A model generated the notes under the pieces. That model made no database searches. It saw only the letters and a program-made list of their open reading frames with translations, and was not told the DNA's origin. From NCBI GenBank assembly GCA_030435675.1, contig CM059624.1, positions 10,378,769 to 10,442,768 on the forward strand: 64,000 nucleotides of DNA, given 5' to 3'. This DNA is from Steinernema hermaphroditum. Its lineage: Eukaryota > Nematoda > Chromadorea > Rhabditida > Steinernematidae. A program made the position numbers and the translations under genes. Below, one piece after another: positions 45,509 through 56,500 of the stretch (positions are counted from its first letter, which is position 1; the number at the start of each line of letters is the position of its first letter).

Positions 45509-45604
45509 TAGCCTCCAAGTCCTCTCCTTCTTAATGCAGTTCCAAAATACGCATCAAAATGCTTTTTTTTATCGTGTATACGGTGCAACAAGTTCCAGTG
45601 CACA

Positions 45605-46096
45605 TTAAACGGAAGGTTTCTTGCAGATCGAAGAAGTGCTGGCGTCGCAGTTGGCGCTCGCCCACGACATGTAGGGAGGATTGATCAGGAACTAAAACAT
45701 GACCTATAGCTTAAATGCAACGCGGTGCCTTACCGCAACACAAGGATAAGGATAGGGCTGCACGGGAGACCACAAGGCAAAGTCCCAGTTGGAGCCATCG
45801 CTCCAGGCGTAGATCTTGTCATTGTTCTTCGAAAATCCACCGATCCAATTGAGCCAGAGACGAGGTTGCGCGTCAGCCGCCAAGCTGGACACGAAGGCGT
45901 TCTCCTCGAAGTTGTGGATGGACGTGAGATGGGCGTTTCGGGCGACGCAGAAGGCTTCGGCGCTGGTCCAGTTGAGTCTCTCCGCGTTGACGAAGTAGCA
46001 GTTGTTGCTAAACTCCAGCCAGCCTTCGGCGCATTTCGAATCTCCGATGGCGAACAGGGCCGAGAAGGCAACGAGGACGAAAAGTTTGGGAATCAT
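45605..46096 (-). CDS. Small secreted single C-type lectin, copy 9
   Basis: Exons 46096-45734 and 45691-45605 give 149 residues. A signal peptide (MIPKLFVLVAFSALFAIGDS) is followed by one CTLD: CAEGWLEFSNNCYFVNAERL, TSAEAFCVARNAHLTSIHNFEEN, LNWIGG, WSDGSNWDFALW, PCVAV, then SWASANCDASTSSICK. It is diverged from the two-domain genes and has only one intron (phase 0), so it is an older member at the edge of the array. A longer start at 46108 is possible but weakens the signal peptide. Confidence 0.88.
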
Positions 46097-46175
46097 TGCT
46101 CTAGGCAAGGATGTCTTTTTGAACCATGAGCAGTTTATATATTGTCAAAGCACAAAGACTTTATGCACTCTGGAG

Positions 46176-46182
46176 CTGATAG
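46176..46182 (-). promoter_or_regulatory. WGATAR-type site upstream of lectin copy 9
   Basis: CTGATAG on the plus strand lies 80 bp upstream of the ATG, at a spacing like the CTGATAAG sites of the other lectins. A TTTATATAT lies between. Confidence 0.4.
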
Positions 46183-47992
46183 GGAGGTCAATGTCCGAAG
46201 AATGTCTTTACCTATACCTAAAATACGGATGTTTCCATGTCATCATCCTTTGTTATCGGCATTAAAACAGAAAACACACAAAACGTCATTTAAAAAAAAT
46301 ACAGTTTGGGATATTTGGTTTTGGTATCAAAACAATGAATCAAGGACTTCATAGTGGAAGGGCTAAAAAGCGCTATTGAGTAAATATTTATCGTGGAAGT
46401 AGCCAGTTTGTGTTTTTAGTGCTAGTGTATCGCAAAACGCGGATCCTTTGCATGTATCAAAAGGCTGAGTTAGGTATTAAGATGAAAGTTCAGGAGAATC
46501 TCCACAAGTTGCAGGTATGACAGCCTCCACCATCGTTTACAGCTCAGCCACAGATGAAATTGCAAAGACGAAATGTTCCGCGCTGGTTTTAGAATCAGCG
46601 ATATTGCTCGGCAAAATTGATTAAGACTCCAGAGCGATTTGGGACCAACGTCTTTATTCTTTCTATGTTAGCCTGATTTCCTTCAAAGTTTTGATGAAAG
46701 CTGCTGCGGAGGTCTTCTCTGTTTAGACTGTATTCTATTGGGTTGGTTTATTTAGTATCCCAACATATATCCATGCCTATCATTCCCGGTATGGACTATT
46801 TGACTGAACAACTGACTGCAGTCGACTTCTCGAGCAAAAGCCGGATTCCTCGTTCACAGAACACAAGGGGTTTGAGGTCGGTTTTTTTGGTCCAATTTTC
46901 GACCTCTTTGACTTATTTTGAGTGGTTCCCTTCGGTATCGTCATTTGTAAAAGAGCACAGACGACAATAAGACAGAGCGAAGAGAGTGCTATAAAAACAG
47001 CAAACGGTGAATCTCTCAGCTCAAGGTGGAGAGCCATTATGGAGGTCAACTTGAAAATGTGAGGTCTCGGGTAGTCGTACTTTTTGAAAATTAAAGGGTT
47101 ATTTTTTCCACTTTTGGCCTATATTACCTCAAAGTTAAAATGACCTCGTGGAGTCATTATATGGGCATGATAGCTGTGAGTGATAGCTACCTGCTACATG
47201 TCTCTATTATCTTTTATGGTACATAACCATTTGGAACCATTGGAGTTAACAGAACATGGTGATCCGACAAGGCCATCGTTTTGCGATTTGCTCATGTTCT
47301 GATACATAACCTACAGCGATAGGTGCATCCGGTAGATAAGACCCAACGATGTACGTGGCTGAAGGCGGTCACCGTCCATCACACAATTAATACCATGGGA
47401 AGCCCGACCATCACTTCGCACTTCGCTATCTCGAGGTGTCAAAAAAATGAGTACTGAGACAGAATAGACCTTCAACATTAGGAGGAATGTAATGGACAAG
47501 TCGCCAGTCACAATGTGGAGAGAGAATTAACTGTGTTCAATAACGTACCCATTGGTTTGTTTTACCAAATATTGCAAAAATAAACGGTGTTTACACCACC
47601 CGCCATTTTCTCGTCACCTTTGAAACTCGTCTCTCACTCATATATGATACATCTCTCGCGCCTTCAAGCCCTGGAAAATGTTTGAGTACTTAACAATTTT
47701 TTGACTGCTTCTTACTTCTACGCACATCATTCGTCCGTAGAAGGAGATACTAACTCCATCGGATTTTCAGGTACTTCTCATGTCACCTGCGCGATACAAA
47801 TTGTCCGATTTGGAAATCCGTCTGGCATCAGATAGTATCTCTGTTGTTTACTTGGAACGTTGCATTCCTTCCTTCCCGCCTCGCAACAGCCAACCGCAGC
47901 TCGAGAGTGACCTGACCTTCACCGAGTTCTTCCTTAGCGACGGCGCCGTATCCTTCTCTCCTCTAATCTTTTATCTCACAACTGACTGTCTC
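46183..47992. other. Intergenic region between the lectin array and the TSP1 gene
   Basis: No gene is supported. The frame just before 47993 is open from 47780, but it precedes a clear signal-peptide start and has no domain; part may be 5' UTR. An AATAAA occurs near 47579. Confidence 0.5.
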
Positions 47993-48802
47993 ATGGCGAC
48001 ACCTCCTCTCTTGTTACTTTTGTTCGCACTAAGTGTCGCCCGTAAGTTTAGTCTTATCTGGGCAGAGCGCATCGTTTACTTCAGTGTCGTCACCGGTGCT
48101 TAAGCCTTCATCGATCGTGGTTCAGATTGCTGGAGACAATCAGGGGGTGAGAAGCTGACCTTTTTGTCCATCTTGCTAACTTGAAACTTCTAGAATTTCC
48201 ATCTCGGTGGACATGACAGGACAAACTTTGAATTGGTCGAGCAGTTCCAGCCTCTGGCGAGAGCTTACTCCCATTGTAAGACTACTCGTCAAATACTCAG
48301 AGACAGACCCATTTAGCCACGCACAAGAAGATCAAGTACGTCTACAAGCCCTACATTCCCCCAAAGCCGTCGTCCATCTCCCCTGTTACCGTTCCCGTAC
48401 CCGTCCTGGAATCTCCCGTCATCGAGTCCACCACCTCGGCCTCAGTAACTTCTCCTATGGCTCAGCCAGCGGAGAACAGCGAGAAGAAGGATGGAGAAGG
48501 TGCCCTTTAGAAGTGTTTCCAGTCTAATCTCCTTGGTTGCAGCCAAGAGCCAATGGCAGTCCTGGACGAGTTGGACTCCGTGCCGAGGCGGAGAACGAAA
48601 GAGAGTCCGCGGCTGCTTGAAGCTGTCTGAGGACGACTGTGAAGTAGGTTGATGGCTGTCACCACCGCTAAGGGTCCACTTTCAGGGGAGCAGCGTTGAA
48701 AAGCAGAAGTGCTACCTGTCGCATCACCAGTCCCCCATCAAGTTCGCGAGAAACCCTTGGACGATCGAGAGGGAGATCAGCAGAGCGGAACCCGAACCTT
48801 AA
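47993..48802 (+). CDS. Secreted protein with one thrombospondin type-1 repeat
   Basis: Six exons (47993-48041, 48085-48146, 48194-48275, 48317-48499, 48543-48643, 48686-48802) join in phase to 197 residues. A signal peptide (MATPPLLLLLFALSVA) is followed by a Pro/Val/Ser-rich stretch (about 65-120). Then comes a TSP1 module (about 128-170) with W-x-x-W-x-x-W (QWQSWTSWTPC), RGGERKRVRGC, and Cys residues in DDCE and EKQKC. The acceptor of exon 2 was set at TTACTTCAG, because the later TTCAG leads to a stop in exon 3. TSP1 modules mediate extracellular matrix and glycan contacts. The role here is unknown. Confidence 0.72.
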
Positions 48803-49255
48803 TCACCCCGAAGCCTTAACTCCAAAATTGCTTTGATCTTATGGACATTAATAATGAAATGATTCGTAATAAATTTCTTTAATCGATGTACACATTAACA
48901 TCTTGCCCAGAGTACGCTTGTATTGTTTCCAAACTTTAAAAGAAGGCGAACAGAATGTGGGTTTCTGCAGGAAGCCGTCATCACATGTGGTATGGCGATA
49001 CAGTGATGACAGTGAAGACGATGGAACTACGACTCCCTGGTGTTCCATGCCTTCTGGAAGAACGACGACCGGGAACGACCGCTCACTCAACTCATTCGGC
49101 AGGCCTCATATAGCGCGAGTGGAGGACCGATCGCTGGTAAACCTAAAATAAAACAAACTTAAATACTTATGCGCCACAATCAATTGGATAGCCTGTCCTA
49201 GTCGTTATTTCTTAAGCTGCTTAACTCCTTAAACAGATGGCTTCTTTCCCAACGT
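48803..49255. other. Intergenic region between the TSP1 and small ET genes
   Basis: No gene is supported. The segment 49073-49096 nearly matches 30003-30026 (24 bp, one mismatch). Confidence 0.45.
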
Positions 49256-49263
49256 CTGATAAG
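49256..49263 (+). promoter_or_regulatory. GATA site CTGATAAG upstream of the two-module ET gene
   Basis: It is the same 8-mer as in the lectin promoters, 66 bp upstream of the ATG, but in the opposite orientation relative to the gene. Confidence 0.5.
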
Positions 49264-49328
49264 AGCCAGCATCGCGTAACGTATAACAACCACTATTTCT
49301 TCTCTTCCCTCGTTGACCTTATTAATTA

Positions 49329-50908
49329 ATGATGCACATCACATCTTCTATTCTTGTATTCTTTGCAATTGTTACAAAAGCAGCTGCTTCGCATTCATTT
49401 GTGAGCTTATCGTCGCCAGCACCCACCGAGGACCCCGAAATCAAGTGCTTTGTGGGAGTCGCCATCGGTATGTATCTTTCTAAGACCGTCATTCTAACAT
49501 TTAAGTTTACCTTTGTTCTGTGAACACTTTTGTTTTCACCCAAATTGTACAAAAACAAACATTTATAATGTAATAAAGAAACAGTAATGCTTTCGACGTC
49601 TCCAATTATCCAGGTGCCACGATCGTGTGGACAATAGTCAATGGACAACGAAAGCAAAAAGTAATTGCATAGTACTGCTCCTTTTTTCTATATTTAGAGC
49701 TTAAATTTCGGTTATCCGTATTTGTTTTTCCAGCATGCAGCATGCATCCGGCATTGACTGACATTCGGTTACTCACGGATCACGAAAATTGTCAAAATTA
49801 ATCTGATTTTTAAGAAAAACATTGAGGGAAATCTGACAAAAAAAAAAAAAACAAAAAAACGAATCGCTAAACGAGGTGGACGAGAAAACAGAGTATAGTG
49901 GGTGCAGTGGGTAGATCCTCGGTAGTATAGTGGTGAGTATCCGCGCCTGTCACGTGCGAGACCCGGGTTCGATTCCCGGCCGGGGAGTAAAATTTTTTTC
50001 CTTTTCCTGTTTTTGACTTCTCTCAGAAACGTTTCTGGGAGCCTATGCTTTTATTAGTTTACACAACGCATACCGATTGGAAAAAGATGTTCAGAAGTTA
50101 GGACTCTATTTCTGTTTTTTGAAATCTGTTCACGATTCCACCACTAATGCCATTCCGATTAGGGAGCAAAAATCAATACGTCCGCGGCGTGATCAGTGAT
50201 TGCTACGGTGAGTGTGGCAACATGTCGGTGAGCGTCCACAACAGTCCGGCTACGATCTTCTTCTGCGATCCCTTCCAGTGGTGCGTTGACCCGGATCAGC
50301 ACAACACTTGCAAGCATGCACTCAGAGGTGAGCTGGAAGACAACGAGAAACAATGCAGTGTCCAGCTCAGGCATGTCCTTCTGTTGCTGTTCCACTCACG
50401 ATCGATGCAACATGCGGGAGAACATCAGAGAGAAGCAGTTCCCCACTTCGGCGACGCCTTCCTCCTCCCAGAACCGAACCTGCTTCTTCGGAGCGTCTCT
50501 GGATGGACCTCTTTCAATACCGAATTCCAACACGACGGTTCCCCCTAATCACCCAATGGGTGTCATGGTCAACTGCTCTGGACAGTGCGCTAATGTTAGT
50601 TTAGGTACAAATTTGACTTTTCCGAACAGTTCTCAGGTGACATTTTAGGCAGATTCGGCACCGTCTTCCTATGTGACCCTCTGACCATTTGCGAGGGATT
50701 CAAGATTGTGGACAAATGTGACCAGATCGACAATTTGCTTTCTGGGTGTTGCTGCTCAACAGACGGCTGCAATCTGCAAAGCAACAAGACCGTATCCACC
50801 ACGACTCTCACACCGACCGTCTCTTCAAAGGCAGTCAGTAATAGTTTGAATTTGTTATGGGCTTTCCAAATTGTGCTTTTTTATTATATTGTGTTGCGGG
50901 TGAGTTAA
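49329..50908 (+). CDS. Two-module ET-domain surface protein
   Basis: Exons 49329-49467, 50163-50327, 50371-50604 and 50649-50908 join in phase to 265 residues. A signal peptide (MMHITSSILVFFAIVTKAAA) is followed by two ET modules (nematode Cys-rich family, Pfam ET module). Module 1 has CFVGVAIG, CYGECGN, FFCDPFQWC and CCCSTHDRCN. Module 2 has CFFGASLDG, CSGQCANV, FLCDPLTIC and GCCCSTDGCN. The C-terminus is a Thr/Ser stretch and a hydrophobic tail (LNLLWAFQIVLFYYIVL) that suits a GPI-anchor signal or a membrane anchor. The exon-3 acceptor was set at CAGCTCAG, since only this keeps the CCC motif in frame. Intron 1 (695 nt) contains a tRNA-Asp gene on the same strand. Confidence 0.82.
49916..49987 (+). 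tRNA. tRNA-Asp (GTC)
   Basis: It is a 72-nt cloverleaf. The acceptor stem TCCTCGG pairs with CCGGGGA and the discriminator base is G. The anticodon loop CTGTCAC has GTC at its centre. The T-arm contains GGTTCGATTCC and the D-arm GTATAGTGGT. A T-run starting at 49992 serves as the Pol III terminator. It has no intron and lies inside intron 1 of the ET gene. Confidence 0.97.
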
Positions 50909-53482
50909 TTTGGAAGTACTAGATAAATGCGTAGAATGGATTATTAACACGATTTAACACGAATCAAAAACATTTCGCTTTGCATGATTGCCGAATGATT
51001 CTCTTGATTCAGAGGATACTCTTTTAGCCAGCTTCATTCCGTGGGGTCGGTGGCGGATGGCGAATGAAAACGAACGGAAACGAACTTCCAGACACGGCAG
51101 CGCTAATGCCTACGAGAACGGGACTTAAAAAAGAAGCTTCTTTTATGCAGTATGCCCAAGTGGGTTTCTGACTTTGCGGCTTTCGGTGTTCGGGCGGCAA
51201 GAGATTCAGATGAGGCGGTGGCTTGACCTCTTCTTCTTAACAGAGACAGTCCTTGAAGTGACAAATCTGTCCGAAGATCACCTTCATTATCGAGTTGGCG
51301 GAAACAACACGAATCGATCTACGGACAATGCAATGGTTCTCAAAGAGCTTATTGAAGTCCGAGTGTTTGCGACCAATCAGTTTTTGAAAGTTCTGAATTA
51401 CAACCGGTGAACACAAATGCTGTGTTACAGGAACTTGAACACACTTGAATTGATTCTCCCACAATATTTGTAATTGCACAAAGTTCATTTTTGCACCTCA
51501 TTAGAAACGCTTTACGACCAGATTCCCACCTCTCTCGCAACGCTATCAACGGGTGGGGCCGCACTATGTGATCACAGCGTTGATTTACAGTGCTGCCACC
51601 GGGCAGCTTCTCCACGGAAGCATCTTCGGGTGCAAAACCAATTATCACCTCGTTATCGCGGCGCATGCTCGGTGACGTCTTCGAGTGGTCTCGACATGCG
51701 GATTTCTAGTGAAGCACAAACCGTTTGCCGCTTGGTCAGCGGTGGTCGACATCATTCCGGGAGGTCGGTCTGACCTTGAAGGGAAGCGAAAGGCTGTTTA
51801 AACGGAAGGCTCTGGGCAGGCTCTCTGGGCTATCCACGATTACACTAGTACGTTGCTTTTGCTTTGGAAGCACCACACATCGGTCTCAGAGAGCACGGAC
51901 GGTGCACTCGTTTAGTGACTGTTTTGTGACCTAATGAAACATAAATGCAACATGATGAATGCTTAATGGGGATAAAAGTGATGATGCTCTTTTTATAAGT
52001 GGAACAAGCATCGAAATGTAGAACGCTCAATGGGGATAGAACAAGCATAGGAAAGGTCGGAAGTAATTTCTAGGAATAGTTGGCCTTAAAAAGCACACGA
52101 GTCTGTAAAATCTCAAGTTCTGTACTGTACAGTGATTATAACGTTATTACGGTCACAATTACTGTACACATCGACAACGTCGGTTATTGGCAAAGTGGAA
52201 TCCCAGAAAAGGTGAGATTCAATGCCCTTATCATTATTAGGCGCACATATGACACAAAAAGCGGGAGCTTTCCCGGACCCCTCCAAGAATTAAACTAAAC
52301 TCCGGAAGACAACAAAAGTAACTTTGACGTATCTTTTGGTCCCTTATCAGTGGTTAGGTACGACGTCGGTAGAGAACTATTGGGTGATCCTCATAAATCA
52401 TCACTTACTGCAATAAACAGTGAACCGCCACTTATCTTTATAAATAAAGACTCCATATATTTCACCTCTCCCTGGGCTACAACTTTCATGCGCGTCACAA
52501 ACGGCTCACATTCTTCACGAATGTTACCATCGATGAATTCAAAAGTAAACAGCTGTGATGCTCCCTCGGGTTACAAACTACTTTCTCAACCTGCAAAACA
52601 TTTGTAGTTTCAGTCACCCATACGTTTCTTGTTGCCACAGAGGTTCTCTCACCCTTATCGCCCTCAGCGCTCTCTGATAAGCGCCACGAGAAGCGCGAAA
52701 ATCCCTCTGTTCTGCAGCAATGAACCGCTACTAAGCGCTGTTATCTCCCAACCACGTAGATCAAAGCAGATGTGCCGCAGGATCTCAAGGAAACCTGAGG
52801 GAGGAGAAGAGCCAAACGGTACTATGACACTAGGAAAGTGACGACGCCTGAAGTCAGGTTAGGAGTGAAGCGGAGTGATAGCAGGCGAAGAAGAGTGCAG
52901 CGTGCAAATTTACGGGCCATAAATTCCTGAAAAAGTGAATTACGGGGAGAATGAAACATCGCCGAGGAGGTTTTTGATCTTACCGTATCGGAGATCACAT
53001 AGAATACTAACTTTACAAGCAATCGTACAATTTCTGGGCTAACCAACCAGGCTGGATAAAAGATGAAACTAAAAGAGATGTGCATGACTGAATGTAAAGT
53101 GACATCTGAAAACGAAAAGAGATCAGCTGCTAAACCTTCCGACTCTATATTCCAGGATCGACGACATTTCCTACCAAATACAAAGTCGTGGATTTGCTAC
53201 AAGATTCCTTATCACCGCACTCTGTCCAAGAGACCCCTTGACCATTTGTGTATTGTGCCTTGCAGAGCAAAAAGTGCTCCCTTGCGGCGATCGATTCGTG
53301 GTCCCGGAGCTGAGGCTCCTCTCGTTCCAAAATGCTCTGGGAATCGTCGAGAAATCCTTATCATACGAGCGACTGTATTCGACGCGCCGCCCTCCAAGCA
53401 GCTATATGAAGTGCGTTCCCTCGAAGCGGCACATCAGTGCTGCCACTCAACTGGAAGCCTCTTGAGAACCTATTCTGTACCT
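50909..53482. other. Intergenic region upstream of the giant ET gene
   Basis: No gene is supported; the frames are short and domain-free. GATA-type sites occur: CTGATAAG near 52674 and CTTATCA at 53357-53363, the latter about 140 bp before the ATG. Confidence 0.5.
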
Positions 53483-53492
53483 TCTATTTCAG
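53483..53492 (+). other. Spliced-leader acceptor of the giant ET gene
   Basis: TTCTATTTCAG lies ten bases before the ATG, with no upstream exon. Confidence 0.5.
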
Positions 53493-53502
53493 GGTTTCGA
53501 CT

Positions 53503-56500
53503 ATGGCATCGCCGTTGCTGTGGCTGCTGGCTACGGTAGCCGTGGTCGCCAGCGCCAATCCCGTGGAATTGGCCTCCGCATCCGGACTGAAATGTTATGT
53601 TGGCCTCGTGGTCGGCGGCACGACTTTTGGAGCTGGAGCCGAAGTGCCCTGCGACGGAGCCTGCTCCAACGCCACCATCACCATCAAAGGCGTGAGGACA
53701 ACTCTATACTCCTGTGATGCCCTCCAGGTACTCTCCACCCTTCTTGATCTTGATCTAGATCGCCCTTTTCAGCTCTGTGATCTCCTCGGAGTCGGCGAAG
53801 GATGTGGCGGCATCGACGGCCAGCCCGTCCAGAAGTGCTGCTGCAAGAGTTCCAACAACTGCAACGCCCCCACCATCTCGCCGATCCCCACGATGAGCCC
53901 CGTCACCCCTGGACAGAACGAAACGTGCTTCGTCGGAGCCTCGATGGCACAACTCGGTGGAAACCCGATCGGAACGAACATGCCTTGCCACGGCGACTGC
54001 GCCAACTTCACCATCAGTGGCTTCACTCTCTACACGTGCGATCCGATCTCCGTGTGCAAGTCGCTCAACGTCCAGAACAAGTGCACAGCCAGTGAAGGAG
54101 AGACCGGGCTGAATATCTGCTGCTGTGGCTCCCAGGACTGCAACGTGGCGCAGAAGCTCCCCCCTAAGGACCTCGACTGCTTCGTCGGCCTCAGCATGGG
54201 CGACGGCAACGGCGGCTACGTCTACCACCGCGGCGCCCGCGTCAAGTGCCCCAGCGGCCAGTGCTCCAACGTCACTATGGCGGCCGGCGGCATCCCCTAC
54301 ACGGTCTACACCTGCGATCCCCTTGGTCTCTGCGGCGCGATGAACATCTCGGACAACCGCTGCAACAGTCCCACCGGAGTCGCCAACCTCCGCGGTTGCT
54401 GCTGCGACAACCACCCCTTCTGCAACACGCCTGACCTCAGTTGGGTTCCCGTCACGAACCCCCCCCTCACGCGCCACAACATCAGCTGCTTCACCGGAGT
54501 CTCCCTCAACGGCGGCCAACCCATGGGATTCAACGTGCCCTGTCGCGGCGACTGCGCCCGCGTCACCATGGGCAATATGACCCTCTACTCTTGCGATCCC
54601 ATTGACGTGTGCCACGACATCGGCCTCAACAACGACTGCACCAACTACCCAGGAGGCCTTCGCGCCTGCTGTTGCCACCAGGACAGTTGCAACAAGGTCG
54701 CCGTCCCTCCCACACACCGTCCTCCGCCTCAGATCCACAACCAGTGCTTTGTCGGCCTGGGTATCAACAACGGTAACTACCTGGCCGGAGATACGGTAGC
54801 CTGCGACGGCCAGTGCGCCAATCTGACCACACAGGTCAACGGCTACAGCGTCACCACCTACATGTGCGACCCGATCGACATGTGCTTTGCCCTCCACGCG
54901 GAGCGCAGATGCACGGGTATCCAGCAGGATTTCCTGATGCAGTTCTGTTGCTGTGATCACGCCTTCAACTGCAACTACGGTGGAAAGAACCAGACCCTAC
55001 CCACTGCTGGACCGCCGAGCAGCGCTATTGCCTGTCCCGAAGGCATCTGGCTCAATGGACAGAGTCTCGGCGACCCCCTCCGCGTCGTCGGATGCCGTGG
55101 CGATTGCGCCAGTCTCTCCTTCAACTCGAGCTTCGGGGGGATAGCCATGTCCGCCTCTGTGTACATGTGCGATCCGGTCACCCTTTGCCACCAGCTGAAC
55201 ATGACCAACACCTGCTACAGCTACAACGGCATTCAGGGCTGCTGCTGCAAGGAAGACATGTGCCTCGACCCCGTCAACAACATCACCTACCCCCAGCACA
55301 AACAGCCGATGATCCCGGGAGAACTCATGTGCTACGTCGGCGTCCAGATCCACGGAGGCGATGGAAAGAACATCGGAAGTGGCGCCACTGTGCCCTGCGA
55401 CGGAGCCTGCTCCAACACCACCTTTAACATGGCCGGATCCAAGTTCTCCATCTATACCTGCGATAACCTCAGGGTGAGTTGATCTACTCTAGAATTTTGC
55501 GCTAACTAGGGCGATGCAGATCTGCGGAGCACTTGGAATCGAGGACACCTGTGACGGCGAGGACGGAAACGCCTTCATGAAGGGATGCTGCTGCCGGAAC
55601 ACGAACAACTGCAACGCTCCAGCCGGAGTGAGTCTTCCCACGATGGCCCCCGAGGTCCCCGACCTGAACCACACCTGCTTCGTCGGCGCCTCCTTGACCG
55701 CCGGAAGCCCCATCGGCACTCAGATGAAGTGCAGCGGAGAGTGCGCTAACTACACCATCAGTGGAATCAGCTTCTACGCCTGCGATCCCGTCAGCGTGTG
55801 CAGCACCCTAGGAATCTCAGGAACATGCAAGAACGACGAGAAGATGAAGGTAATTTCAGATTTTGCTTACCTTTCCTTCACAAACGTTTCCAGCTGTGCT
55901 GTTGCAACTCGAAGGACTGCAACTTGGGCGTCATGCCGAACCCACCACCCCAAAAGGACCTTCAGTGCTTCACAGGCATGGCCATCGGCACCAATGGACA
56001 GTACTACGTGAAGGGCGCTCAGATGGCGTGTCCTTGGGGCCAGTGCGCCAACGCCACCGTCTCTCTGAAGGGTACCCCGGTGACCGTGTACACCTGCGAT
56101 CCCTTCGGCCTCTGCCCGGCGCTCAACACGAGCAACCAGTGCAACTCTCCTCTTGGCATTCCGAACATGCAGGGATGCTGCTGCGGCACCAAAAACTGCA
56201 ACGTCTATGACCCGAGCATCTCGAAGCCGTCGAAGGGACTCCACCGCCACAACCTCACCTGCTTCGAGGGCTTCTCGCTCACCGGAGAGCACCGCGTCGG
56301 CTTCAACGTCAGCTGTCCCGGCGACTGCGCCCGCATCCAAATGCGCAAGGGCGTCTCCCTCTACACGTGCGACCCCGTGGACGTGTGCCATGACTTCGGC
56401 ATCCAGAACGACTGCTTGACCCTCAGCAAGGACATGAAGGTGTGCTGCTGCGACGGCAACAACTGCAACGACGTCGGCGTGCCCGACCCCACCAGCGGCT

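Noticed and set aside
48903..49151. 82-codon plus-strand frame downstream of the TSP1 gene
   Set aside because: No domain, no signal peptide, and competing frames over the same stretch; only a 24-bp match to 30003-30026 is notable.
53755..54960. 401-codon minus-strand frame inside the giant ET gene (and similar at 59620-60783)
   Set aside because: It is an antisense shadow created by the biased codon use of the Cys-rich repeats; it has no domain and crosses the real ex-intron borders.
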